A DNA stretch of 50,419 bases from the NCBI GenBank assembly GCA_020847435.1, contig JADLBX010000007.1:1-50419 (forward strand), read 5' to 3'. The translations under genes were made by a program, and so were the position numbers. Within the stretch, counting starts at the first letter, position 1. The number at the start of each line of letters is the position of its first letter. The notes beneath the pieces were generated by a model. The model did no database searches. It was not told where the DNA came from and was given only the letters and a program-made list of their open reading frames with translations. The DNA comes from Anaerolineales bacterium (lineage in GTDB: Bacteria; Chloroflexota; Anaerolineae; Anaerolineales; Villigracilaceae). Shown here one piece after another: positions 42,711 to 50,262 of the stretch.

Positions 42711-44156
42711 ATGGGACTGACTCAAATCCTCGCTTCGATTCTGACCATCTTGCTGGTCGCCATACTGACGCGTGGTACAAGCCGCGTCCTTTCTCTCCTC
42801 GCCCTCAGCGTCCTCGCCGTCTTTTGGTTTCAACCCGCCGTCCCCCTCCGCTCCTTTGACTTTTGGATTCCCTCGCTCACGATTCTTTTGGTCGTCGCGG
42901 TTTGGTTCATCACATCACAGACTGGCGCATGGAAGTCTCGACAAAACCTCATCGGGCTTGCCGTCATCGCGGGCGCAATCACTCTTGTCGGGCTGACGCG
43001 CTACATTTTCCCCGATCCAATCATCACCACCACAACTCCGCCGCGACTAATCCTCGTCATCGGCTTCATTATCATTGCAGGGATTTCAATCGCGGCATTT
43101 ACCTTTCTCTCCCGCCGACTCGCCTTCACTGTAACTCTCGCAATCATCCTGCTCCTTGCAATTCTCCTAATTCTCAAATCTCCAATTCTCTCTTTGCAAT
43201 TGAGCATCTTCCTCCGTGAGCTGACAGGTCGCTCCACCGACACCGCCTCCGCTCTCGATTTCCGCTGGCTGGGATTTTCGTACATCTCCTTCCGCCTCAT
43301 TCACGTCTTGCGCGACAAACAAACGGGACGCTTGCCCGAACTCTCCCTGCCTGAGTTTGCAACCTACGTTGTTTTCTTCCCCTCGCTGTCCGCAGGTCCC
43401 ATTGACCGTGCCGAACGCTTCGCAACCGACCTCCGAAAAGATTTTGCCCTCACACAAGACGAAACGTTGCAAGCGGGTCAACGGATCGTGATCGGCTTGT
43501 TCAAAAAATTCGTCATCGCCGACGCGCTGGCGTTGATGGCGCTCAACGACACGCTCGCGACGCAGGTCCGCTACACAGGCTGGATGTGGATCATCCTCTA
43601 CGCCTACACCTTCCAAATCTACTTCGACTTCAGCGGCTACACCGACATCGCCATCGGCATCGCACGACTCGTCGGAATCAAACTCCCCGAAAACTTTACC
43701 TCGCCGTACACCAAACCCAACCTGACACAGTTCTGGAACAGTTGGCATATCACCCTCACGCAATGGATTCGCTCGTACTTTTTCAATCCCTTCAACCGCT
43801 GGATTCGCGGCTATAAAATTCCCACGTGGACGATGCTCCTCCTCGGTCAACTCTCCACGATGCTCCTCATCGGCTTGTGGCATGGCGTGACCTTCAACTT
43901 CATCCTCTGGGGCATCTGGCACGGACTCGGTCTCTTCATCCAAAACCGCTGGAGTGATTTCGCAAAGAAACGTTTTGTCATTTCCAATCCGCGCCTACAA
44001 ACCGCGCTAAACGTCGGCGGCATTTTGCTCACCTTCCACTTCGTCGCCCTCGGCTGGGTCTTCTTCGCCCTGAGTGAGCCAACATTATCATGGCATGTCA
44101 TTAAAATGTTATTCGGGGTCGCCATCCCCTCTCCCTTCGGGAGAGGGCTAGGGTGA
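42711..44156 (+). CDS. MBOAT-family O-acyltransferase (AlgI/DltB-like), 3' end replaced by repeat
   Basis: 481 residues, about 11-12 transmembrane helices. MBOAT proteins move acyl groups across the membrane to envelope polymers. Motifs: FPSLSAGPIDRAERF, QIYFDFSGYTDIAIGIARLVGIKLPENF, LTQFWNSWHITLTQWIRSYFF, and the region of the catalytic histidine IGLWHGVTFNFILWGIWHGLGL. The C-terminus is odd: after WHVIKMLFGV the chain becomes AIPSPFGRGLG. This is encoded by the CCCTCTCCC-TTC-GGGAGAGGG repeat at 44127-44159, which also provides the stop. Relatives usually continue with one or more further helices, so the protein looks shortened but keeps its active site. SGNH-type genes follow. Confidence 0.88.
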   Translation: MGLTQILASILTILLVAILTRGTSRVLSLLALSVLAVFWFQPAVPLRSFDFWIPSLTILLVVAVWFITSQTGAWKSRQNLIGLAVIAGAITLVGLTRYIFPDPIITTTTPPRLILVIGFIIIAGISIAAFTFLSRRLAFTVTLAIILLLAILLILKSPILSLQLSIFLRELTGRSTDTASALDFRWLGFSYISFRLIHVLRDKQTGRLPELSLPEFATYVVFFPSLSAGPIDRAERFATDLRKDFALTQDETLQAGQRIVIGLFKKFVIADALALMALNDTLATQVRYTGWMWIILYAYTFQIYFDFSGYTDIAIGIARLVGIKLPENFTSPYTKPNLTQFWNSWHITLTQWIRSYFFNPFNRWIRGYKIPTWTMLLLGQLSTMLLIGLWHGVTFNFILWGIWHGLGLFIQNRWSDFAKKRFVISNPRLQTALNVGGILLTFHFVALGWVFFALSEPTLSWHVIKMLFGVAIPSPFGRGLG

Positions 44157-44159
44157 GGG
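44127..44159. repeat. CCCTCTCCC hairpin repeat overlapping the MBOAT stop codon
   Basis: 9-bp arms 44127-44135 and 44139-44147 with TTC loop, then CTAGGGTGAGGG. This repeat class is common between genes in many bacteria; here it encodes the last nine residues and stop of the MBOAT protein. Confidence 0.9.
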
Positions 44160-44193
44160 TGAAACTCAATTTGCTCTAGCCGCCCTCCTGAAT

Positions 44194-44233
44194 CGTAACG
44201 CGACATTTATGTCGCTCTTGGTCTCGCGTTACG
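44194..44233. repeat. Nested inverted repeats CGTAACGCGA / GCGACAT
   Basis: Outer arms CGTAACGCGA (44194-44203) and TCGCGTTACG (44224-44233); inner GCGACAT-TT-ATGTCGC (44200-44215). Intergenic REP-like element. Confidence 0.8.
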
Positions 44234-44245
44234 AACAACTCTGCT

Positions 44246-44297
44246 GAGACACAGAATCGCATAGAAAAATTCTCTGTGTTCTCTGTGTCTCTGTGGC
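44246..44297. repeat. CACAGAG/CTCTGTG inverted repeat
   Basis: Left arm GAGACACAGAAT, right arm TTCTCTGTGTTCTCTGTGTCTCTGTGGC. Same family as 34771-34836. It ends 9 nt before the SGNH gene. Confidence 0.85.
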
Positions 44298-44306
44298 AAA
44301 AAAATC

Positions 44307-45410
44307 ATGCAAACCAAACCTCGCCTCTACCCCCTCCTCCTCAAAACAACCCTCCTCCTCGTGTTGTTCAACTTTGCATTCCCCCTCCTCAGCGGACTCC
44401 CTCTCGGCAAACTCTCGCTCTACAACAAAGTTTTCCCAGGTCGTGAGCGATTCCCCTTCGGCGAAAATCAGCGCGGCTACAACCTCAGCCTCTTCGACCT
44501 CGACGCCATGTTCGCGGCGCACATCTTGGTCGGCACACCGAAATCAGACGATGAATTCCGCGTCCTCCTCATCGGCGACTCGTCCGTGTGGGGCACGTTG
44601 CTCACGCCCGAACAGAATCTCGCGGGACAATTGAACTCGCAAAATATTTCGGCGTGCGAAAAAAACGTCCGCGCCTACAATCTCGGCTACCCGTACATCT
44701 CGCTCCTCCAAGAATTGATGATTCTCGACGAAGCCTTGCAATACCAACCCGATATGATCGTCTGGCTCACCACGCTCGAATCGTTCCCGAAAGAAAAACA
44801 ATTCGGCGCGCCTCTCGTGGCGAACAGCCCCGAGCGCGTAAAACAACTAATTACGAATTACCAATTACCCCTCGACCCCAACGACCCCGCGCTCAATCAT
44901 CCCACAACATTGAATCAAACTTTCGTGAGCCGCCGAAAAGACCTCGCCAACCTCATCCGCTTGCAACTCTACGGAGTCCCCTGGTCAGCCACAGGCATTG
45001 ACCAGTTCTATCCCGAATCATACGAGCCCGCTCAAACCGATTTCGAAGCCGACGACTCGTTTTACGACATCAAAAAATCCGAGCCGTTGCGCGACCAACT
45101 CTCTCTCGAGATCCTCGACGCGGGCTTGAACGCGACCGACCTGCCGATGATTCTCGTAAATGAGCCTATTCTCATCAGCGACGGCGCCAACAGCGACATC
45201 CGTTATAATTTTTTCTACCCGCGCTGGGCATACGATGAATATCGCGTCATGCTCGCCGAGTACACGTCATCGCGCAACCAGCCCTACCTCGACCTCTGGA
45301 ACCTCGTCCCCAACGACGAGTTCACCAACAGCGGCGTGCACCTCACGCCCTTCGGCGAATCACTGCTTGCCGAACAAGTCGGCGATGCGATTCAAAATTT
45401 CTGCGAATAG
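44307..45410 (+). CDS. Membrane-anchored SGNH-hydrolase-fold protein (AlgX/AlgJ-like)
   Basis: 367 residues. One N-terminal transmembrane anchor (LLKTTLLLVLFNFAFPLLSG), then an extracytoplasmic SGNH domain. The nucleophile block is VLLIGDSSVWGTLL (Ser in GDS), followed by YNLGYPYISLLQELMIL, and the C-terminal Asp/His region is TNSGVHLTPFGESLLAEQ. Next to an MBOAT gene such proteins usually accept the acyl group and hand it to the polysaccharide. Residues about 180-189, LITNYQLPLD, are encoded by ATTACGAATTACC-type repeat DNA in frame. The next gene starts 5 nt after its stop. Confidence 0.82.
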   Translation: MQTKPRLYPLLLKTTLLLVLFNFAFPLLSGLPLGKLSLYNKVFPGRERFPFGENQRGYNLSLFDLDAMFAAHILVGTPKSDDEFRVLLIGDSSVWGTLLTPEQNLAGQLNSQNISACEKNVRAYNLGYPYISLLQELMILDEALQYQPDMIVWLTTLESFPKEKQFGAPLVANSPERVKQLITNYQLPLDPNDPALNHPTTLNQTFVSRRKDLANLIRLQLYGVPWSATGIDQFYPESYEPAQTDFEADDSFYDIKKSEPLRDQLSLEILDAGLNATDLPMILVNEPILISDGANSDIRYNFFYPRWAYDEYRVMLAEYTSSRNQPYLDLWNLVPNDEFTNSGVHLTPFGESLLAEQVGDAIQNFCE

Positions 45411-45414
45411 GATC

Positions 45415-46359
45415 ATGAAAAAAATTCTCTATCTCTCGACGTTAACTTTTTTACTCGCGGCTTGCACGACGAAGACCGCGCCCACGCAAATTATTTCTGT
45501 GACGGAAGAACCGATTCGCTCCGACGTTTCAACTGCCTCGCCCTCGTCAGCCGCTCCCGCCTCCCCGACGATTCCGCCCTCCACCGCCGCGCCCAAGCCG
45601 CCCCTTGAGAAAGACGCGTTCATGCAAATGCCCGTCGTCCCCAACGGAGTCAGCGAATCCATGCGCGAGGTCTATCAGCGCGGCATCGCAAACGGCAACG
45701 ACCCGAGTCGCTTTTCCATCATCGGTGATTGCCAAAATGTGTCGTCGTATTTCTTGTCCACGTTTGACAAGCCTGGCGATTACAGTTTGGGAACCGAATA
45801 TGCATATTTGCAGCCAACGATTGATTATTATCACGGCTCGTTCTCGCGCGTGAGCCTCGCCGTGAAGGGAGGCTTCAACGCCGCGGCGATCATCTCGCCC
45901 CTGCGCGCCGATCCGAAATCGTGCAACGCGGGCGAATCGCCCCTCGATTGCGAACTGCGGACGTGGCGTCCATCCATTGTGATCATCAGCCTGGAAGAGT
46001 GGTGGTCGCACAAGCCCGCCGAAGAATACGATAAGTACATGCGGAAAGTGTTGGACCGTATCATCGAATTTGGCGCGGTGCCGATCATCGCCACCAAAGC
46101 CGATAACCTCGAAGGCGGGCACGCCATCAACAACGCCATCGCGCAACTCGCGTATGAATACGAGATCCCACTGTGGAATTTTTGGGCGGCGGTCCAACCC
46201 CTGCCCGATCAGGGACTCAGCGACGACCGTTTTCATCTCACCTTCGCGCGCAACTTCTTCGACGACCCCAAACGCATGTTGAACGCCTGGCCCTGGCGCA
46301 ACCTCACCGCCTTGCAAGCGTTGGATGAAGTTCACAACGCGTTGTCTCAGGGTAAGTAG
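45415..46359 (+). CDS. SGNH-like lipoprotein of the O-acylation cassette
   Basis: 314 residues from ATG 45415; the frame is open upstream but overlaps the previous gene. Signal peptide with lipobox LLAAC (Cys17), then a Ser/Thr/Pro/Ala-rich linker (about 20-65) and a catalytic-type domain. It has IIGDCQNVSSYFLS near the start (Cys where an SGNH enzyme has its Ser), IVIISLEEWW, VPIIATKADNLEGG and a C-terminal DRFHLTF with Asp and His in SGNH spacing. The changed nucleophile (GDC for GDS) is notable and may mean a binding role or a cysteine nucleophile. Cotranscribed with the MBOAT and SGNH genes. Confidence 0.75.
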   Translation: MKKILYLSTLTFLLAACTTKTAPTQIISVTEEPIRSDVSTASPSSAAPASPTIPPSTAAPKPPLEKDAFMQMPVVPNGVSESMREVYQRGIANGNDPSRFSIIGDCQNVSSYFLSTFDKPGDYSLGTEYAYLQPTIDYYHGSFSRVSLAVKGGFNAAAIISPLRADPKSCNAGESPLDCELRTWRPSIVIISLEEWWSHKPAEEYDKYMRKVLDRIIEFGAVPIIATKADNLEGGHAINNAIAQLAYEYEIPLWNFWAAVQPLPDQGLSDDRFHLTFARNFFDDPKRMLNAWPWRNLTALQALDEVHNALSQGK

Positions 46360-46415
46360 GGCAAGATAATATCTTGTCCTACTGCATCGCGGGGGATTCT
46401 CACTAATTCCAAACC

Positions 46416-46444
46416 TTGACAGAATAGAACAAGTGTTCTATATT
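46416..46444 (+). promoter_or_regulatory. Consensus promoter with an SOS-box-like palindrome in the spacer
   Basis: -35 TTGACA (46416-46421), 17-nt spacer, -10 TATATT (46439-46444). The spacer and first -10 bases form the palindrome TAGAACA-AG-TGTTCTA (46425-46440), containing GAAC-N4-GTTC, the core of the LexA box in Bacillus and Actinobacteria. A repressor here would block the promoter directly. Confidence 0.8.
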
Positions 46445-46499
46445 CGGGGCATTGATCCGTTCTCAGTTCGTTTGTGGCTAAACCCCACAGGAGTCTCCC

Positions 46500-47216
46500 A
46501 TGAACCGTTCGATGCCTTTCAAACTCAACCTGATCCCCCTCATCCAAACCGCGGCGCAAAAGCGCGGGCTGATCTTCGGGGGGATCATCCTCAGCGCCCT
46601 GCTGGGGTTCGAGATCTTCAACTACTCCAGCACTTCCTACGCCCTGCACGATATTCTCGGCGACCTCTCTTTCGGTCCGTTCCAATGGGCGACGGTGCTC
46701 GCGGTCGCTTTCTGCGGTATTGACTTTGCGGGAATCGCCCGCATCTTCACCCCTGAAAAGGGACGCGACGAACCCGCCGAGGTCTGGTACCTCTTCGGCG
46801 CGTGGATGCTCGCCGCAGGATTCAACGCCACCCTCACGTGGTGGGGAGTCGCAGTCGCAGTGCAACAACACAGCGCGGCTGGCGGATTCCTGCTCGGTCA
46901 AGCGACCATGACCAAGGCTGTGCCGGTCTTTGTGGCGGCAATGGTGTTGATTATCCGTGTGTTGTTGATCAATACCTTTTCCATCGCCGGTGAGCGCATC
47001 TTCACACTGGCGGAGGAACAGCCCTCGCAATATTCCAACCGACCCGCGTATCGCCCGACCAGTGAACCCGCGCGCAACACGAATTCGGCTTTCCCGCGTC
47101 CTGCGCCCAAGCCCGCCCCTGCGAATTTTTCGCAACCGCTCTATAACGAGCCAACCTATCACCCCATCGGCATGAACGCGCAGACGCGAGAGAACAACTC
47201 AGCAGTGCGGAGGTGA
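46500..47216 (+). CDS. Membrane protein of unknown function under the palindrome-controlled promoter
   Basis: 238 residues. About four transmembrane helices (about 23-38, 62-80, 97-118 and 139-160) in the first 165 residues, then a Pro/Asn/Arg-rich disordered cytoplasmic tail (SQYSNRPAYRPTSEPARN, onward to the end). No known family motif. A single-gene unit: its own promoter upstream and a strong terminator downstream. If the palindrome is a LexA box, it would be a damage-inducible membrane protein. The start ATG follows ACAGGAG by 6 nt. Confidence 0.75.
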   Translation: MNRSMPFKLNLIPLIQTAAQKRGLIFGGIILSALLGFEIFNYSSTSYALHDILGDLSFGPFQWATVLAVAFCGIDFAGIARIFTPEKGRDEPAEVWYLFGAWMLAAGFNATLTWWGVAVAVQQHSAAGGFLLGQATMTKAVPVFVAAMVLIIRVLLINTFSIAGERIFTLAEEQPSQYSNRPAYRPTSEPARNTNSAFPRPAPKPAPANFSQPLYNEPTYHPIGMNAQTRENNSAVRR

Positions 47217-47270
47217 GCCCGTCCCTTTGGTAAACGTGTTGCGCTCCAACAACTGAAAAACATCCAACAA

Positions 47271-47304
47271 CAAATACGTCACGCAGTTGCGTGACGTATT
47301 TGTT
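47271..47304 (+). terminator. Strong hairpin terminator after the 46500 gene
   Basis: Perfect 15-bp stem (47271-47285 with 47288-47302), GT loop, followed by TTTC. Palindrome core ACGCA-GT-TGCGT. It lies between convergent genes and may act in both directions. Confidence 0.85.
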
Positions 47305-48150
47305 TCATGCTTGCGAAAGGGGCAAGCTGGGCTGGTCGTACACCCAGGGTTTTCTGCGCGGCTTGGGGCGGAACGCGGAAAAATACAACAGCGGGCGATA
47401 TCCCATGCGGCGGAACAAATGCAAGGACATATCCGAGGGGATGGCGACCATGCGTTTCACCCCCAGTTTGATCGCCTCGGAGTGCGCGGCATGGATCAAA
47501 ATGGACGCGAAGCGCCGCTGGCGAAATTCCTCCATCACGTAGAGTTGGTTGATGTACCCGACTTTCGGATATTTCGTCACCAATTGAACCCAGCCGACCG
47601 CTTGCCCCGCTTCTTTGACGTAAAAATTATGGATGTGTTTGTCGCGCAGGGTTTGCAGATGGATGCGTTCGCCTTCGCTGGTGAGGCTGTTGTTGGCGGC
47701 TTCGGTCTGTTGGATGGTCTTCGCTTTGTGGATGTTGAGCGGAATGGTGCTGACCTTCAATGGCAGGTCAAAACCGAGGAGCGGACCGGTGCGGACGAAT
47801 TCATGCCCCAGTTTTGAAAAGTGTTCTTTGAGGCTGTGGTCAACCGGAGCGGGGTGGAAAATGTTGACGATGTGTTTTTTATCGGCAGGGATGGGATAGG
47901 CGCGGATGGCATCCGTCACTTTGCGGATGTCCGCGCTGAGGGCGAGGAACTCGTAATGGAAGGAAGCGATCGGCGCGTCCGCGTAGATGGAGACGCCGAT
48001 GGGACCGGTCTCGTGATAGCGCGTGCCGTAGACCACGTTATACACATGGTTGTAGGAGGCGATCATCGCCTCGACTGCCCACCAATGTTCGATGTCGGTT
48101 CGCGTCGTTTTCACACATCTAAGACGTATTTCACCTGCAATAGTTACCAT
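47305..48150 (-). CDS. GNAT-family acetyltransferase
   Basis: 281 residues from ATG 48150; the open frame continues upstream but overlaps the other GNAT gene. The N-terminal half (about 1-140) is diverged (HWWAVEAMIASYNHVYNVVYG, FHYEFLALSADI). The C-terminal half is a clear GNAT domain: AVGWVQLVTKYPKVGYINQLYVMEEFRQRRFASILIHAA, with the acetyl-CoA loop QRRFAS, then MSLHLFRRMGYRPLLYF. Acceptor unknown. A 9-bp inverted repeat (48136-48144 with 48154-48162) places this start codon in its loop and the previous stop in its stem, which suggests coupled translation. Confidence 0.8.
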   Translation of the reverse strand: MVTIAGEIRLRCVKTTRTDIEHWWAVEAMIASYNHVYNVVYGTRYHETGPIGVSIYADAPIASFHYEFLALSADIRKVTDAIRAYPIPADKKHIVNIFHPAPVDHSLKEHFSKLGHEFVRTGPLLGFDLPLKVSTIPLNIHKAKTIQQTEAANNSLTSEGERIHLQTLRDKHIHNFYVKEAGQAVGWVQLVTKYPKVGYINQLYVMEEFRQRRFASILIHAAHSEAIKLGVKRMVAIPSDMSLHLFRRMGYRPLLYFSAFRPKPRRKPWVYDQPSLPLSQA

Positions 48151-48162
48151 CACACTATTGCA
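48136..48162. promoter_or_regulatory. Hairpin spanning the stop/start junction of two GNAT genes
   Basis: TGCAATAGT (48136-48144) and ACTATTGCA (48154-48162). The upstream gene's TAG stop is in one arm and the downstream ATG is in the loop. It could make downstream initiation depend on ribosomes finishing the first gene. Confidence 0.5.
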
Positions 48163-49012
48163 AAGTGGTTTCACCGTGCGAAAGAACGTAGAGACTTCTG
48201 CCGCCGTCGAAGATGAAATCGGTGACGATGTAGCCGGCATGGAACGCGGACTCGAACACTTCGCGCGTGAAGGTGCGCCATTCGCCGGCGAGCGAGAAGT
48301 CCTCCTGTTTGAGCGCGTTGAAATCGGAGGGAATCTCGGCAAGGATGAGGCGCCCCTCGAGGGGCGAGAAATGTTCAGGCGGGCGAAGCAGGCTGCCCGT
48401 CGAGGCAAGAGGCGTGTAGAGGGGGTGCAGGTCCGCTTTCGAGAAGTCATCCAATTTCAGGGGCTTGCGGACGCGCTTGCCGAGTCGCCGTTCGACGCGG
48501 CGAGTGTTGATCCACCAATCCACTTGAAAACGGTCGGAGGGCAAGCCGGCGTTGAGACCGTCGCGCATGTCGCCGTATTCGGAGCGGCGATAGGTGTTGC
48601 AGACCGCGCCGAGTTTGGTGAGGTTGAGGTAGGCGTTGCGGCTGAGCAGGGGATCGTACGTCCACGTGATGTGATCGAGCCCCTGGTGGCGCACCATCTG
48701 CCATTGCGCGCGCTTCAGCAAAAAGCCCACGCCCGCATCGCGATACGCGGGCAGGATGCCCATCATGTGCGAACAATGTTTGGCGCGCGGACCGTCCGGC
48801 GTTTTTTCGAGACCGGGGAAGCCGAAGACGAAGCCGACGAGTTTCTCCTCGAGGTAGGCGCCCAACACCAGCCCACCGTTGTGCGTGGCGGTGATCAGCA
48901 TGTGCGCGGGGACAACGTCGGTTTCACTGCCGGGCCACACCTCGCGTTGCAAGGCTTCAATGGCGGTCATGTCTTCGGGAGATTCAATGAGTTTGATGAC
49001 AGGGACAGGCAT
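48155..49012 (-). CDS. GNAT-superfamily protein of the COG3375 type
   Basis: 285 residues. N-terminal GNAT domain: EALQREVWPGSETDVVPAHMLITATHNGG, LVGFVFGFPG, then SHMMGILPAYRDAGVGFLLKRAQWQ with the acetyl-CoA loop. After it comes a conserved stretch typical of this group: ITWTYDPLLSRNAYLNLTKLGAVCNTYRRSEYGDMRDGLN, then SDRFQVDWWINTRRV. In other bacteria this group often lies near N-acylamino-acid racemase/MenC-type genes, none of which is seen here. Forms a unit with the SDR upstream (3 nt) and the second GNAT gene downstream. Confidence 0.82.
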   Translation of the reverse strand: MPVPVIKLIESPEDMTAIEALQREVWPGSETDVVPAHMLITATHNGGLVLGAYLEEKLVGFVFGFPGLEKTPDGPRAKHCSHMMGILPAYRDAGVGFLLKRAQWQMVRHQGLDHITWTYDPLLSRNAYLNLTKLGAVCNTYRRSEYGDMRDGLNAGLPSDRFQVDWWINTRRVERRLGKRVRKPLKLDDFSKADLHPLYTPLASTGSLLRPPEHFSPLEGRLILAEIPSDFNALKQEDFSLAGEWRTFTREVFESAFHAGYIVTDFIFDGGRSLYVLSHGETTLQ

Positions 49013-49015
49013 AGA

Positions 49016-49951
49016 TCAGCGCGAGAGGCGCAAGGCTTCCTGAAGTCTTTGCAACAGTGGTTTGCGCGCGAGATAGTCGAGCCGGTAGGCAAAGCGCGCC
49101 GGCATCAGCCCGAAGGTGCGCGGCAAATTATCCACCGGGCAGGTGCGGTTGACGGCGAGGTAATCGAGCCAATAGGTGGAGATGTTGGCGTTCGGGATGA
49201 GCGGGTCGAGCGTGACGAACAACGCGCGCATGGTCGGGAAGGAGAGCGGGAGGAACGTACGCGGCGCGTGAACGACGCTCATCATCGTTTCGACGATCTG
49301 GCGGAACGTGAAATATTCCCCGCCGCCGATCTCGTAGGTTGTGTTGAGCGTCTCCGGGTTTTGCGAAGCCCACATCAGCGCGGTCACCAGGTCTTCCACC
49401 CACAACGGTTGGAGCAACACGCGTCCATCGCCGGGGAGCGGAAAGAAAAATGGAACCGAACGCAATGCCGCCGCGATGATGGTCGTGAAGTGGTCTTCGG
49501 GTCCGAACACGGTGGTCGAGCGGATGATCGTGTGCGGCACTCCGCTTTTGCGGATGAATTCCTCGGCAATGCCCTTCGCTTTGTGGACGGGGAACGCCGA
49601 TGCCCGGTCCGCGCCGACGTGGCTAAGGAAGACCAACCGTTCGACTCCCGCGTCCTTTGCCGCGTCCGTGAGGTTGCGCGTCCCTTCGATGTCTGTCGTG
49701 AACAGGTTGCCGTGCCGACCCTGCCCCGCCGCGCTGGCAAGATGGAACACCTGATGGATGCCGCGCAGGGCGGCGCGCACGCCTCTTTCGTCGTTCAAGC
49801 TGACCACCGCCACTTCGACCGGCACGCCCTTCGGCAGGCGCGGCGAGCGCGGCGACGGGCGTAGTAACACGCGCACTTCCTGTCCCGCTTCGGAGAGGTG
49901 ACGCACAAGCGCGCGACCGATAAACCCGGTCGCGCCGGTGACTAAAATCAT
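49016..49951 (-). CDS. NAD(P)-binding atypical SDR (NDUFA9-like)
   Basis: 311 residues. Rossmann start MILVTGATGFIGRALVRHL, RVLLRPSPRSPRL suggesting an NADP 2'-phosphate contact, LRGIHQVFHLAS, VERLVFLSHVGAD, then HKAKGIAEEFIRKSG and TIIRSTTVFGPEDHF. The classical Tyr is absent from the usual YxxxK position (HKAKG instead), as in atypical SDRs related to complex I subunit NDUFA9. Likely a quinone, lipid or sugar-nucleotide binding reductase, or a structural protein. A TGC-TATAAT box 7 nt before the ATG suggests leaderless transcription. Confidence 0.85.
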   Translation of the reverse strand: MILVTGATGFIGRALVRHLSEAGQEVRVLLRPSPRSPRLPKGVPVEVAVVSLNDERGVRAALRGIHQVFHLASAAGQGRHGNLFTTDIEGTRNLTDAAKDAGVERLVFLSHVGADRASAFPVHKAKGIAEEFIRKSGVPHTIIRSTTVFGPEDHFTTIIAAALRSVPFFFPLPGDGRVLLQPLWVEDLVTALMWASQNPETLNTTYEIGGGEYFTFRQIVETMMSVVHAPRTFLPLSFPTMRALFVTLDPLIPNANISTYWLDYLAVNRTCPVDNLPRTFGLMPARFAYRLDYLARKPLLQRLQEALRLSR

Positions 49952-49958
49952 GCCTGAA

Positions 49959-49964
49959 ATTATA
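49959..49964 (-). promoter_or_regulatory. Extended -10 promoter (TGC-TATAAT) for the SDR-GNAT-GNAT unit
   Basis: Perfect TATAAT with TGn, 7 nt from ATG 49951. No ribosome-binding site follows. Confidence 0.65.
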
Positions 49965-50038
49965 GCAGAGTGAACCGCCGCCGAAATTCACCCCCAGCCG
50001 GCGCGGAGAAACTCCCCCGTTTATCGGTTTGACCCGCT

Positions 50039-50143
50039 TCAATCCCTGCGTTTATACGGGTGGAAGTATTCGTCCGTGAAGCGGGCGATCAGGAACAATA
50101 ACCCGGCGGACACAGCGATGGCAATAGCCTTCAAGATTAACAT
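50039..50143 (-). CDS. 34-residue single-pass membrane peptide
   Basis: ATG at 50143 with GGAG 6 nt upstream, stop TGA at 50039-50041. Sequence: MLILKAIAIAVSAGLLFLIA as one transmembrane helix, then RFTDEYFHPYKRRD as a charged, basic-ended tail. The good ribosome site, single helix and positive-inside end support coding. Function unknown; possibly a small subunit or regulator of a membrane complex. It is divergent from mvaD. Confidence 0.6.
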   Translation of the reverse strand: MLILKAIAIAVSAGLLFLIARFTDEYFHPYKRRD

Positions 50144-50250
50144 GAGCGCTCCAATCAGGATAAATTCGAGAAACGACTTCGCCTACATGACGGAGAGCCA
50201 ATAAAAAGATACAACGCGCACCTTACAGCGAAGTTACAGGCGTCTGGTGG

Positions 50251-50256
50251 TATCAT
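50251..50256 (+). promoter_or_regulatory. Extended -10 box (TGG-TATCAT) for leaderless mvaD
   Basis: TATCAT with TGn ends 6 nt before the ATG at 50263. No ribosome-binding site is seen. Confidence 0.5.
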
Positions 50257-50262
50257 CGCCGC

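Noticed and set aside
48151..48450. 100-codon N-terminal extension of the GNAT protein at 47305-48150
   Set aside because: Overlaps another GNAT gene in a different frame and reads as low-complexity Ser/Arg/Pro.
48092..49864. 590-codon plus-strand frame across the GNAT and SDR genes
   Set aside because: Long only because of GC-rich codon mirroring. The minus strand carries three recognisable protein families over the same stretch.
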